Positions 1-8,074 of a stretch of 64,000 nt of DNA are shown one piece after another. Under the pieces are notes generated by a model. It saw only the letters and a list, made by a program, of their open reading frames with translations, was not told the origin of the DNA and ran no database searches. Within the stretch, counting starts at the first letter, position 1; each line of letters opens with the position of its first letter. The position numbers and the translations under genes were made by a program. Source of the stretch: Variovorax sp. PBL-E5. Lineage in GTDB: Bacteria; Pseudomonadota; Gammaproteobacteria; Burkholderiales; Burkholderiaceae_C. The stretch is from the NCBI RefSeq assembly GCF_901827185.1, contig NZ_LR594672.1, forward strand, positions 682,001 through 746,000, given 5' to 3'.

Positions 1-1
1 C

Positions 2-97
2 TTCATGGTCCGCAAGAGCATCGTTCTGACCCCCGGAATCACCCAAACCGCAGCCTACTCACGGCTGCTGGCTGGTGAGGTGGGCGCATTGCTGTAA
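2..97 (+). CDS. C-terminal end of an unidentified protein, cut by the window edge
   Basis: An open frame enters from outside the window and ends at TAA 95-97, giving 31 residues (ending RLLAGEVGALL). It lies 18 bases before a DUF3150 gene on the same strand. In plasmids and phages, DUF3150 and VWA-like genes usually follow a MoxR/CobS-type AAA+ ATPase, so this is probably the tail of that ATPase. That is inference from gene order; the fragment has no diagnostic motif. Confidence 0.5.
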   Translation, partial: FMVRKSIVLTPGITQTAAYSRLLAGEVGALL

Positions 98-115
98 ACG
101 AACAAGGAATCAAAC

Positions 116-1042
116 ATGGAAATCAAGAATGCAGTGCTCGTTTCGCTGAACATCAGCGTGTGGCAAGCCAACCGCCAAGACAAGAAGATTTCGGAGCAGG
201 TCACCGACGCCCACCAGGTGACGGACCGCCGCCTCGGACGATTCTGGAAGAGCCTTCTGCCGAAGTGCCAGGTGCTGGACACGCTCTACGCGGCCCAACG
301 GGCGGCGCGGACGTTCCACTACGAAAACACCCTGGCGTGGATGCATGACGGCCCGCGCATCTTGCCGACGGCAAACTACGAGTCCTACATGAAGGCGATG
401 CGCGGCTTCAAGCATCAGTTTGAAGTCGCCGTGCTCGGTCTCATCGACCAGTACGACGGTATCCGCGAAGAAGCGCGCAAGGTGCTCGGCCAGCTGTACA
501 GCGAGAGCGACTACCCTGACAAGCAGTCGCTCAAGTACAAGTACGACTTCGACATGAAGGTGATGACGATGCCGGCGTCTGAAGGGATGCTGCATCTGGG
601 CCTGGCCGACAAGGAGGCGCAAGACCTTTGCGCCAAGCTGGAAGCCGACATGCGTGACACGTTCAAACGGGCCAACCGCCGGATGTGGGAAGACCTGCAC
701 GAGCGCCTCGAGCGCCTGTCGGCGAAGCTGATGGACGGGGACGCCTACGTGCGCGAAGAGACGATTGCAGCGGTGCGCGACCTCGCGGACCTTCTGCCTC
801 GGCTCAACGTGACGAACGACGAAAAGCTGGACATGCTGGCAAACCGCCTGAAGGGCTCGTTGACCAACGTCAGCGCCGCGATGGTGAAAAACGACCCCAG
901 CGCGCGCAAGCGCGTCGCGGACGAAGCCAAGACGGTGTTCAGTGTCATGCAGGCGTTCATGGGCCAGAAGCGTGCCCCGCCGGCGCCAATGGCCGCACCT
1001 GCGGTCAACGCGACGGTGATGGAGCTCAAGCGTGCAGCCTAA
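116..1042 (+). CDS. DUF3150 family protein
   Basis: A 308-residue, largely helical, soluble protein. Length and pattern fit DUF3150, a family of unknown function found mostly on plasmids and phages beside a MoxR-type ATPase and a VWA protein. The middle is rich in charged helices (LEADMRDTFKRANRRMWEDL, about residues 180-200) and may form coiled coils. No catalytic motif is visible. The ATG has an AAGGA ribosome site about 10 bases upstream. Its 3' end overlaps the GTG start of the next gene by 11 bases, so the two are probably translationally coupled and the products act together, as chaperone-like ATPase adaptors or targets. The family call comes from recalled pattern and gene order, not from a search. 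Confidence 0.75.
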   Translation: MEIKNAVLVSLNISVWQANRQDKKISEQVTDAHQVTDRRLGRFWKSLLPKCQVLDTLYAAQRAARTFHYENTLAWMHDGPRILPTANYESYMKAMRGFKHQFEVAVLGLIDQYDGIREEARKVLGQLYSESDYPDKQSLKYKYDFDMKVMTMPASEGMLHLGLADKEAQDLCAKLEADMRDTFKRANRRMWEDLHERLERLSAKLMDGDAYVREETIAAVRDLADLLPRLNVTNDEKLDMLANRLKGSLTNVSAAMVKNDPSARKRVADEAKTVFSVMQAFMGQKRAPPAPMAAPAVNATVMELKRAA

Positions 1043-2351
1043 GTCGGCACACGTCAAGCGGGTCATGAAGGCCCGCTCCGACATGCTGGCCGACCAGCCG
1101 TTCTTCGGGTTTCTGGCGCTGCGCCTGAAACTCGCCGAGGACCCGACGTGTGCGGGCATGTGGACGGATTCGGTGACGCTGGGATTCAACCCCCGGTATA
1201 TCGATACCCTGGTCGACGTTGAGCTCAAGGGCTTGATTTCGGCTACCGTCCTGCACATCGTAGCGGGCCATCCCTGGAGGCAAGACAGTCGAGAGACAGT
1301 TCTCTGGAACGAGGCGTGCGACGAGGCCATCCATCCGATGGTCCTGAAATCGGGTTTCCGACTGCCGCAAGGCATGGCAACAGGCAAGGAGCACCTCGGA
1401 TTCTCCGCGGAGTTCATCTACTCGAAGCTTCTCGAAGCTCGGCCGCCGGCGCCGCCGCCCGCGCCCCCCACACCGGAAGGTGGCGGCGGGGACGCGGATG
1501 GCGGGGACGGAGGCAGCGACCCCACCCCCTCACCCGAGGGTCAGGAAGGCCCCGAGCCCCGGTCACCGGACAACGGAAGCGGGTCGGGCGAGCCGGAGAC
1601 CGGCGAGCAGGACGGCGAGGGCGGGCAACCGCAGGCCGCTCCCGTAACGCCGCAGATGCTGGGTGAAGTACGCCAGGCCCCCAAGGAGGCCGAGAACGGC
1701 CAAGGCACCAAAAGCCTGGAGACCGAATGGCAGCTTGCGGTGGAAGCGGCGACGCACATGCAGGGTGACCTGCCTGGCAACGTGATGTCACTAGTCGGTG
1801 AGGCGCTGAAAAGCAGGGTCGACTGGAAGTCGGTGCTGCAAAACTTCGTCGAAACGTCGATGCACGCCCCGGACTACACGATGGCCGTCGTCAATCGCCG
1901 CTACCTGCACCTGGGGTTCATTCTCCCAGGCCTGCGCGGGGCGAGCATGAAGACGTTGGTCGTCGCGCGGGACACCAGTGGCTCGGTGAAGAACGACTAC
2001 CGGCGCCTGTTCAACGGGGAGATTCTCGACATCGTCGAGCGGCTCAAGCCAGAACGGGTTGTGGTTCTGGACATCGACACGCATATCCGCAAGGTACAGG
2101 ACATGGTGGACGACGTCGCAGAGGAGCTGGACCAGACCACCTATGGTGGCGGCGGTACGCACTTCGAGCCCGCGTTCAGCTACGTCGAGGACGAGGACAT
2201 CGAGTGCTGCTGCATGGTCTACCTGACCGATTTGCTGGGAACCTTTCCCTGCGAGGCACCCGACTACCCGGTTCTCTGGGCAGTCCCAGAAGGAAGCAAC
2301 CGAGGAAAGCTACCGCCATTCGGCGAAATGGTTGAACTCGACGTCGACTGA
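1032..2351 (+). CDS. VWA-like metallopeptidase-domain protein (DUF2201 type)
   Basis: A 439-residue protein with three parts. The N-terminal domain (residues 1-130) has a zinc-peptidase-like TVLHIVAGHPWRQ stretch followed by WNEACDEAIHPMV, both typical of the DUF2201 putative metallopeptidase domain; the usual HExxH is altered to HIVAGH, so activity is uncertain. A Pro/Gly/Glu-rich linker follows (about 135-225). The C-terminal domain is VWA-like, with DTSGSV (MIDAS-like), VVLDIDTHI and a GGGGTHFEPAF segment. GTG 1032 overlaps the upstream gene; an ATG at 1065 is an alternative. With the MoxR-type ATPase this domain pair is expected to act as a metal-dependent chaperone or remodelling partner; the target is unknown. 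Confidence 0.8.
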   Translation: MQPKSAHVKRVMKARSDMLADQPFFGFLALRLKLAEDPTCAGMWTDSVTLGFNPRYIDTLVDVELKGLISATVLHIVAGHPWRQDSRETVLWNEACDEAIHPMVLKSGFRLPQGMATGKEHLGFSAEFIYSKLLEARPPAPPPAPPTPEGGGGDADGGDGGSDPTPSPEGQEGPEPRSPDNGSGSGEPETGEQDGEGGQPQAAPVTPQMLGEVRQAPKEAENGQGTKSLETEWQLAVEAATHMQGDLPGNVMSLVGEALKSRVDWKSVLQNFVETSMHAPDYTMAVVNRRYLHLGFILPGLRGASMKTLVVARDTSGSVKNDYRRLFNGEILDIVERLKPERVVVLDIDTHIRKVQDMVDDVAEELDQTTYGGGGTHFEPAFSYVEDEDIECCCMVYLTDLLGTFPCEAPDYPVLWAVPEGSNRGKLPPFGEMVELDVD

Positions 2352-2365
2352 AAACATCTTTTCCA

Positions 2366-2398
2366 ATCCCGGACGCTCACGCGGTCCGGGATTTTTCT
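2366..2398 (+). terminator. intrinsic terminator after the VWA gene
   Basis: A 9-bp perfect stem (ATCCCGGAC at 2366-2374 with GTCCGGGAT at 2384-2392) is followed by TTTTCTT, 14 bases after the stop codon. Confidence 0.85.
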
Positions 2399-2413
2399 TG
2401 GGGTGCGGGTTCC

Positions 2414-2421
2414 GGTATAGG
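2414..2421 (+). promoter_or_regulatory. CTATAG-type promoter-like core
   Basis: GGTATAGG lies just after the terminator and about 210 bases before the gene at 2631. It is a variant of the recurrent TCGCTATAGG core. The rest of the 279-base gap has no convincing ORF. Confidence 0.4.
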
Positions 2422-2630
2422 TCGCTAGACACAGAGCAACAGCCTTGTGCTGGGGTTGCTTCACCTCCCGTTCGCACCTCGCAAGAGGCACGGCAAACGA
2501 AGCGTCTCCCGAGCTTCGGCTCAAAGGACACCTATCTCAACACCCATGACAACTCAACCTAGCGGTTGGCATGTCGGGACAACGCGAACATCTTGAAAGC
2601 AACAGGCCAACTGCCAAACGGAGAAATCTC

Positions 2631-3587
2631 ATGGAAGTTCAAGAACAATCGAATGTCGACCTCTTCAAGGAGTCGGCACGCCGCATGACCGAATTCTTTG
2701 CGTCCAAGGGCGTGAAGGTCAAGAACACCATCGCTCTCGAGGCGCTTTCGACCGCCCTCGGCGCGAAGAACTATCGTACGCTGCTCGCCTCGCTGAATCG
2801 GCCGGCCGCCACGCGCGCCGAGGAGGACCCGAATGCCTGGAAGCCTGGGCAGCCGCGATACACCGTGCACGCCCTCTATGAAGACAACAATCAGCGCTAC
2901 TCGGACGACTTCGGGGGTGCTGACGCGCTAGAGGCCGCGGTCTGCTGTCAAGTTGACCGCAATGCGGACTTCTGCAGCGTCACCATCGCGTCTGTCATCG
3001 ACCGGGTCACCGGAAAGATTGCCGACACCGGCTGGTGCGGGGACGACGAAATCGGAAAGCACGGAGCGGCGGTCCGAGCCATGCTCGACGTTGCGAAGGG
3101 TGTCCTGAGACAGGATACCAAGGTGCCAGAAGACGTGGCCGCAGCGTTTCTCTACCTGAACGTGCAAGTCGACGGAACCAGCACAGAGCTCATCGACGAG
3201 ATGTCTCCGGGCGAAGGCGACATCAAGGAAAGAAAGCCGGTGACGCTCAAAGCCTACGGCCTTGAGCATGTCGTAGAGCCGGTCGAGGCCCTGGAGACCG
3301 TGGCTCGGTACATCCTGGACTGCGTGCATGTGCATGGCTGGGTCAAGCTGACCAACGAGGAGCTTCGCAGCGTGTATCACGCTTCGGCGCTCACGCGGTA
3401 TTTCGAGTACGAGCTTCGTGGCGCATTATTCGACGAGAACGAGCTCGAAATCCTCGATGAAGCACTGCCTGCGGGCAATCTCGCAGGTCACCCGATGGCC
3501 CCAATCACCTGGCTGGCCATTGCAAACGACGAGCAGGTCTTCGCGCAAGGTACGCATTACACCGTCGCCGGGTCAACTCCCGCCTGA
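2631..3587 (+). CDS. hypothetical protein with an N-terminal helical module seen in plasmid proteins
   Basis: A 318-residue soluble protein. Residues 10-50 (ARRMTEFFASKGVKVKN, then IALEALSTALGAKNYRTLL) resemble the short helical module at the N terminus of many plasmid 'glyoxalase superfamily' proteins, where it may bind partners or nucleic acid. Residues 60-318 are mixed alpha/beta with no motif I recognise. I chose ATG 2631 because GGAG precedes it at a good distance; the frame is open from 2571 but that start lacks a ribosome site. The gene stands alone between two terminators. Function unknown. Confidence 0.7.
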   Translation: MEVQEQSNVDLFKESARRMTEFFASKGVKVKNTIALEALSTALGAKNYRTLLASLNRPAATRAEEDPNAWKPGQPRYTVHALYEDNNQRYSDDFGGADALEAAVCCQVDRNADFCSVTIASVIDRVTGKIADTGWCGDDEIGKHGAAVRAMLDVAKGVLRQDTKVPEDVAAAFLYLNVQVDGTSTELIDEMSPGEGDIKERKPVTLKAYGLEHVVEPVEALETVARYILDCVHVHGWVKLTNEELRSVYHASALTRYFEYELRGALFDENELEILDEALPAGNLAGHPMAPITWLAIANDEQVFAQGTHYTVAGSTPA

Positions 3588-3596
3588 CGTCATTCG

Positions 3597-3627
3597 AGCC
3601 GCCATCTTCGGATGGCGGCTTTGTCTT
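3597..3627 (+). terminator. intrinsic terminator
   Basis: A 10-bp perfect stem (AGCCGCCATC at 3597-3606) with a TTCG tetraloop is followed by TTGTCTT, 10 bases after the stop at 3587. Confidence 0.85.
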
Positions 3628-3645
3628 GGCACTGGCCACGCGCAG

Positions 3646-4653
3646 CTACAGGCGATACACCTTGTCCACAACGCCGCGTGCGCCGGCGCCGATGGTCGTC
3701 GGACGAACGAAGGTAATCCGGTCTGGCGCCAGGCGACGGATATGGCCGCGTCGCAGATGTTGCCGGGGCGGATTGCGCTGGCCATCAATTTCGTAGCCGC
3801 CGGCCCGGGCGGGCCCAGCAGGCGCTTTCATGAGGTCCAAGACCCAGCTCTCGTAGAAGGGTGGTCGGCCGTTTTTGATGCGCTTCTTGTTCAGCTTGTC
3901 AGGCGCGGGCATCCGCACACGGCCCACGTTGCTGGCGTTGACCGTCAGGCAGAACCCCAGCGCCGTGCTCGCCTCGTCACGCACATCGATGGATAGACGC
4001 GCGATGGCCTGCTCCATTGAACCAGTCTCTTGGGCCATGAGGGCGACCATCTCCGGGCACAGGTTGACGGTCTGGCACTCGTACGTTGCCGTCGTTGGTT
4101 TGAGGCGCCCCTGGCTCAAGAGAAACTCGCGCTCCAACTGGTCCGAGCCTGGCAGTGGCTCCTCTGCACCTCGCCAGATGCCCGGGTTCAGTGGGATGAA
4201 CGAAGCCAGGGGTGCTACGAGCCAGCGCTTCGCATCGTCGTGGTAGTACACGGACGCAACAAAAAAGCCGGGTCGGCTCATGCCTGTGGGGCACAAGGCC
4301 GGATACCGTTTGGCCAGGCTGCTGGACCAGCAAGCAGCGATTCTCCTGGAGGATGCAGTTTCCTGGAACGCACCTCCGCCGGCGTATACCTCCTTATCCT
4401 GGGGGAAGGGCGCCTCGAGCGCGACGGCGTCGAACGGAAGCCGGATGAATTCCGAGAAGCTGTCCGTGGAGTTTTCCAGCGCAACGAGCTCGCCATGTTC
4501 GGGCAGGTTGAATTTCACGGCTTCGCGCAGGAGTTGGCCAAGTTGCTCATGGACCGCTGCGGTGGTGGTGAAGCCGTTACCTCGCAAGCCTGGCACGCGC
4601 GCTTCGAGTTCCTCGATGGCGGTGGTGGAGTAATTCAGGGCTGTAGGTGACAC
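3646..4653 (-). CDS. phage-type hypothetical protein
   Basis: A 335-residue protein with GTG start at 4653 and AAAGG about 9 bases upstream. The C-terminal stretch (about residues 290-335) has HLRRGHIRRL, then VRPTTIGAGARGVVDKVYRL, a pattern I recall from uncharacterised proteins of large phages and integrated elements. The central part contains several aromatic patches (FFVASVYYHDDAKRWLVAPL) but no recognisable catalytic motif. No signal peptide or membrane segment. It converges on the preceding gene across a hairpin terminator. Function unknown. Confidence 0.75.
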   Translation of the reverse strand: MSPTALNYSTTAIEELEARVPGLRGNGFTTTAAVHEQLGQLLREAVKFNLPEHGELVALENSTDSFSEFIRLPFDAVALEAPFPQDKEVYAGGGAFQETASSRRIAACWSSSLAKRYPALCPTGMSRPGFFVASVYYHDDAKRWLVAPLASFIPLNPGIWRGAEEPLPGSDQLEREFLLSQGRLKPTTATYECQTVNLCPEMVALMAQETGSMEQAIARLSIDVRDEASTALGFCLTVNASNVGRVRMPAPDKLNKKRIKNGRPPFYESWVLDLMKAPAGPARAGGYEIDGQRNPPRQHLRRGHIRRLAPDRITFVRPTTIGAGARGVVDKVYRL

Positions 4654-4689
4654 GCGCGGGCCTTTGCTGGAGTGCGTCCATTTTCTCTC

Positions 4690-4722
4690 ATCAAAAGAAA
4701 AAGGCGCCGGGGGGCGCCTTTT
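4690..4722 (-). terminator. intrinsic terminator, probably bidirectional
   Basis: Stem AAGGCGCC (4701-4708) pairs with GGCGCCTT (4713-4720). Read leftward it is followed by TTTTTCTTTT, so it ends the transcript of the gene at 4764-5078. Confidence 0.85.
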
Positions 4723-4763
4723 GAATCATGAAGAAAGCTTAAGCGATGGACTGGTCCATGTAA

Positions 4764-5078
4764 TTAGGCTTTCGGCATGACCGCTTCACCCACGGGACTG
4801 GATGTTACGGCTTCTGCTTCAGGCTCGACGGCGGCAGCGGATGCTACGCGACGACGACCGGCGTGAGCGGCAGTGGTTTCGACGAGCCCAAGGACGAATC
4901 CGAGGAACGCGACGAAAGAGAAGGCGAAGCACAAGATGAGGTTCAACGAGATGTTGTAGCCAAAAATCGCGTAAATCGGCCAGGGAGCGTCGACGATGAG
5001 TGAACCAAAGGCCAACGCGCACCCGAAAGTGATGAGGCGCTTCGACAGGGGAACCGATTGCTGCATGTTGCGGGACAT
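4764..5078 (-). CDS. small membrane protein, two transmembrane segments
   Basis: A 104-residue protein. A short basic N terminus is followed by two hydrophobic segments (about residues 14-34 and 42-64) and a soluble Ala/Glu-rich tail of about 35 residues starting with HAGRRRV. The ATG has GGAG seven bases upstream. A GCTATACC promoter-like core lies 28 bases before the start and a strong terminator follows, so it is probably monocistronic. No family recognised; the basic residues after the second segment suggest the tail is cytoplasmic. Confidence 0.7.
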   Translation of the reverse strand: MSRNMQQSVPLSKRLITFGCALAFGSLIVDAPWPIYAIFGYNISLNLILCFAFSFVAFLGFVLGLVETTAAHAGRRRVASAAAVEPEAEAVTSSPVGEAVMPKA

Positions 5079-5105
5079 GGATACTCCAAAAAATGGTCTA
5101 TGCGC

Positions 5106-5113
5106 GGTATAGC
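5106..5113 (-). promoter_or_regulatory. CTATAG-type promoter-like core
   Basis: Leftward GCTATACC, 28 bases upstream of ATG 5078. Confidence 0.5.
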
Positions 5114-5150
5114 AACGGCAGGAGGCGGCCCGAGAAAGCTGAATCTAGCA

Positions 5151-5180
5151 AGAAAAACCCGACCTCAAAGAGGTCGGGTT
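5151..5180 (-). terminator. intrinsic terminator of the GHKL ATPase gene
   Basis: A 10-bp perfect stem (AACCCGACCT at 5156-5165 with AGGTCGGGTT at 5171-5180). Read leftward it is followed by TTTTTCTT. Confidence 0.9.
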
Positions 5181-5189
5181 GGAATGACA

Positions 5190-6863
5190 TTACTCGATGC
5201 CGAGCTTCGCCAGGTCCGCGAGCTTGCGCTGCGGAAGCGGCAGGTCTTTCTTCTTGCACTCGTAGACGTACCTGGCCGCGGCGGTTTCAGCAAATTCGCC
5301 GACCGCCGACGTCTGCGTCACCAGCGCAAGCAAAATCTCGTCCACGCGCTCTCCGAGCGGCTCTGCGAGTGCATCGCGCAAGGCCTGCATCAGATAGCTG
5401 ATGACCTTGGCCAGGCCGCCTTCGGCCGCCTTGGTGGCTTCCTTTCGACGCAGCACGAGGCTGCCATCGTCTCCGAGCCACGCGAGGTGGTCGGGCGCAT
5501 CGCCGAACTCGAGGTGCAGGGCCCCCTTCGACAGCGCCAGTCCGCGGGATTCGACGAGCGAGGCAAGGTCCTTGGCGAGGTAGATGGTCGACGTCTTGAA
5601 GGCTGTTTGCGCTGCCTTCTCGGCAGGCTCCAGCTCCGAATGGGCCAGGACAATGCGGTTGCTCACCAGCGAAGGGAAGGTTGCCCGTCCGTCGGCGGTC
5701 CACACGTTATTCTCGAATCGCGCAAGGCGCGAAGGGTCCTGCACTTTCAAGCTTTCGGCGAAGACTGCCTTCAGCTGGCTCGGCTCCGTAAAGCCCCAAA
5801 GCTTGAGGGTGTCCAGGGAGACGGCCGTACCCTTGCGCAGCTTGACAATCCGCTTGCCCAGCTCGTCCCCCTTCGGGGCGAACAGAACGACCGGTGCGCG
5901 CCAGTCCGACACGAGGTCGAAGTACTTGATGCCGCGGCCGAGTACGGACGTCACCAGCTGAGGGTGGTTTTCCAGCGCGGAGAAGAGCGGTTTGGTGCCG
6001 GCCTTCACGGCATTGGCGACTTCCTTCAGCTCTTCCTCGGTGTCCTTTCGGACCTTAGGCTTGTCCTTCTCCTTCGCCACGGTTGCGGGGAAGTGCTTGG
6101 CGATGCGGGGCCAAACAGGGCAGCTCGACATGATGTCGTTGCGAGCAACGTTCAGGCTGAGCGTGAAGTCCGGCTTGGTCACGACCTCGCCGGCACAGGA
6201 GAACCGGTAGCGGCCGAAGTGGTTCACCAGCACGCCGCCGTTGTAGACATCCAGGCTGTAGCCCTTCGGGTCAAATCGGTAGTAAGCCTCGTTGGTCTCC
6301 AGGTCCCAGGCCTCGGTGGCAGGGTCCTTCGTGATGAGCTTCGCGTTCAGATAGACAGCGCCAGGCACGTAGCGCACGAGGCGCTCGAGCTCGGCTTCCA
6401 GCTGCAGCAGCTCCGCGTCGCTCAAGGCCTTGTAGAACTTCCCGAAGATGGAGGTACCTTGGCGAGCTTCAGTCTCCTGCAGCACGTAGTCGAGACCTTT
6501 GGTCTGGACATCGACGTGCATGAGGAACTCGTTGGAGTGCCAGACGTTGCTTGCGTAGGCCCATTGCTGAGCTCTCCCGAGGCCGAATTTTCCGTATATG
6601 CGGTGGTTACCTTCGTCATGCGGAAAGCCCAGGGTTTCAAACCAGGCATAAATTTCTTCGCGCGACAGAAAGCCCGAGCCGTCATCGACGATGGTGTACT
6701 CGGTGCTCGAGACGTTGATGTCGACCCGTGTGGCGCCGGCGTCGACCGAGTTCATCACGGACTCGGACAATGCCTTGCCCATCGAGCCGGCTTGCGCCTT
6801 GATGAAGGTGTGGATGGCCAGCGGATGAAGGGTCAGCTTGCGACTCTCGATAACAGTGCTCAT
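5190..6863 (-). CDS. GHKL (HSP90/MutL/histidine-kinase fold) ATPase
   Basis: A 557-residue protein with an N-terminal Bergerat-fold ATPase domain. The N box is ESVMNSVDAGA (about residues 34-44), the G1 box DDGSGF and the G2 box GKFGLGRAQ; all the expected ATP/Mg contacts (Glu, Asn, Asp and the glycines) are present. After about residue 230 I recognise nothing; there is no HATPase-linked kinase domain, toprim or coiled coil. It resembles HSP90/MutL-like stand-alone ATPases of large phages and is a second GHKL protein beside the rIIA-like protein at 22-24.7 kb. An AAGGA ribosome site precedes ATG 6863. The gene stands alone between its start region and a terminator. The substrate is unknown. 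Confidence 0.8.
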   Translation of the reverse strand: MSTVIESRKLTLHPLAIHTFIKAQAGSMGKALSESVMNSVDAGATRVDINVSSTEYTIVDDGSGFLSREEIYAWFETLGFPHDEGNHRIYGKFGLGRAQQWAYASNVWHSNEFLMHVDVQTKGLDYVLQETEARQGTSIFGKFYKALSDAELLQLEAELERLVRYVPGAVYLNAKLITKDPATEAWDLETNEAYYRFDPKGYSLDVYNGGVLVNHFGRYRFSCAGEVVTKPDFTLSLNVARNDIMSSCPVWPRIAKHFPATVAKEKDKPKVRKDTEEELKEVANAVKAGTKPLFSALENHPQLVTSVLGRGIKYFDLVSDWRAPVVLFAPKGDELGKRIVKLRKGTAVSLDTLKLWGFTEPSQLKAVFAESLKVQDPSRLARFENNVWTADGRATFPSLVSNRIVLAHSELEPAEKAAQTAFKTSTIYLAKDLASLVESRGLALSKGALHLEFGDAPDHLAWLGDDGSLVLRRKEATKAAEGGLAKVISYLMQALRDALAEPLGERVDEILLALVTQTSAVGEFAETAAARYVYECKKKDLPLPQRKLADLAKLGIE

Positions 6864-6978
6864 GGTGTCCTTGAGTTGTGGGAAGACGAGCTTCCGGTTG
6901 TGATATTTCCTTGTCCGTCGTCTAGGAACCGCCAGCAGGTGGTCTGGCGCCGTCCCGTTTAGGCAGGGGCGCCGGCAT

Positions 6979-7008
6979 AAAAAAGCCCGGCTGTGGTGAC
7001 AGCCGGGC
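6979..7008 (-). terminator. intrinsic terminator of the queuosine-salvage-like gene
   Basis: A 9-bp stem (GCCCGGCTG at 6985-6993 with CAGCCGGGC at 7000-7008) is followed leftward by TTTTTT. Confidence 0.9.
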
Positions 7009-7028
7009 GAGAAGCGAGGAGGTGGGGC

Positions 7029-7982
7029 CTAGTAGTTGGTGGTCCGAGTCAGGTGGAATTTCGCGTCGCGTGCCTGGTTTCGGTTGGCCCATAGCCAGAA
7101 GTCCACCGCCTCCACAGAGCACCTGAAGTGTTCGGCAAGTTCATTGACAGCCAGGATGGTTGCCGCACGGATAGCCAGTTCCTCCTGGCTGCCTGCCTCG
7201 ATGAGTTCCTGTCGGTCGATGGCCGCCGCCCACGCCGGCGAGTAGTCGAGCAGTTCCAGCGCGCGCAGGACTTTCGGCAGCTGGTAGTCGGCCGCGGCGG
7301 TCACGTCGAGTCGCACCTCCTGGCCCCCCATGCGTGCGTTCCACTCGCTGGCGGCAAACATGAGGGTGAGCTGGGCCTTCTTCAGGTAGCGGTCGCCGTA
7401 CGCAAGCGGGAACATGTACGCGAGAACCTGCGCGTCCGCCCAGGCAAGTTCGCCGTTCCAGAGCACGCGCCGTGCAATGAATTCAGCCGCGGTGGTGAGC
7501 TTCGAGGGCTCCAGCACCTCGTGAAGGATGCGGGCGCGGGCTTGAGCGGCCGGGATGTCTCCGAAGATGAAGCCAATGCCTTCGTGCGCGATGCGGGAAC
7601 GCAGTTGGCTGGCCACTTCGGTGCACTGCTCGTGGATGGAGCCGTGACCGCCTAGGCCGCCGAGGGCCTCGAGCCAGGCGGCGTGGAATCCTTCCTGCAT
7701 TGCAAGGGCGCCGACCTTGCCATTGTGGGCATAGCGGATGAACTGGCCCTCCGCATCGACGTCCCAGAACTGGAAGTTCATCGTGTTCATGACGATGAAA
7801 TACGGAACGAACATGTGCGGATGCGCAGCCAGCGGGCTGGCACCGAGGGACGAGCCCATGGCGCCGAGGTCAGAGGGTCGTTCGAGGGCGGTAATCGCCT
7901 CCGATGCGACGCGCACCATGTGCGGGGTGTAATCGGCTTCAGCGACGACGAGAACGGGGTTTCGAAGTGGGTGAGGGTGCAT
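7029..7982 (-). CDS. queuosine-salvage (DUF2419/Qng1-like) protein
   Basis: A 317-residue protein. Known members of the Q_salvage family hydrolyse queuosine 5'-phosphate to free queuine base for tRNA modification. The match rests on MNTMNFQFWD (about residue 63), GDRYLKKAQLTLMFAA, and the C-terminal signature DYQLPKVLRALELLDYSPAW, then GSQEELAIRAATILAVNEL and VDFWLW, which mirror the family's DYRVPQ, GS.EE..IRA and D..LW blocks. The DYQLPK Asp corresponds to a catalytic candidate. I chose ATG 7982 (AAGGA nine bases upstream); the frame runs open to 8099 but that extension has no ribosome site. The ribosome site lies in one arm of a hairpin (7993-8017). Unusual on a mobile replicon; the family call is from recalled motifs. 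Confidence 0.7.
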   Translation of the reverse strand: MHPHPLRNPVLVVAEADYTPHMVRVASEAITALERPSDLGAMGSSLGASPLAAHPHMFVPYFIVMNTMNFQFWDVDAEGQFIRYAHNGKVGALAMQEGFHAAWLEALGGLGGHGSIHEQCTEVASQLRSRIAHEGIGFIFGDIPAAQARARILHEVLEPSKLTTAAEFIARRVLWNGELAWADAQVLAYMFPLAYGDRYLKKAQLTLMFAASEWNARMGGQEVRLDVTAAADYQLPKVLRALELLDYSPAWAAAIDRQELIEAGSQEELAIRAATILAVNELAEHFRCSVEAVDFWLWANRNQARDAKFHLTRTTNY

Positions 7983-7992
7983 TCCCTGGTTT

Positions 7993-8017
7993 CCTTTGAG
8001 GTGTGTTGCCTCAAAGG
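7993..8017 (-). promoter_or_regulatory. inverted repeat covering the ribosome site of the queuosine-salvage-like gene
   Basis: CCTTTGAGG (7993-8001) and CCTCAAAGG (8009-8017) form a 9-bp perfect stem with a 7-base loop. In the transcript the right arm contains the AAAGGA ribosome site of ATG 7982, so folding would hide it. It could equally be a repressor operator. Confidence 0.55.
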
Positions 8018-8074
8018 TGTAGGGAGCCCTCTTATCGCTATGGCGGCGATACCTCGCCGTACGGTATACGTGCG

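Noticed and set aside
110..1417. 435-residue leftward open frame
   Set aside because: Antisense to DUF3150 and the VWA gene; His/Arg/Val-rich shadow typical of high-GC DNA.
5058..6962. 634-residue rightward open frame
   Set aside because: Antisense shadow of the GHKL ATPase gene; composition is His/Arg/Gln/Val-heavy and no ribosome site or motif is present.
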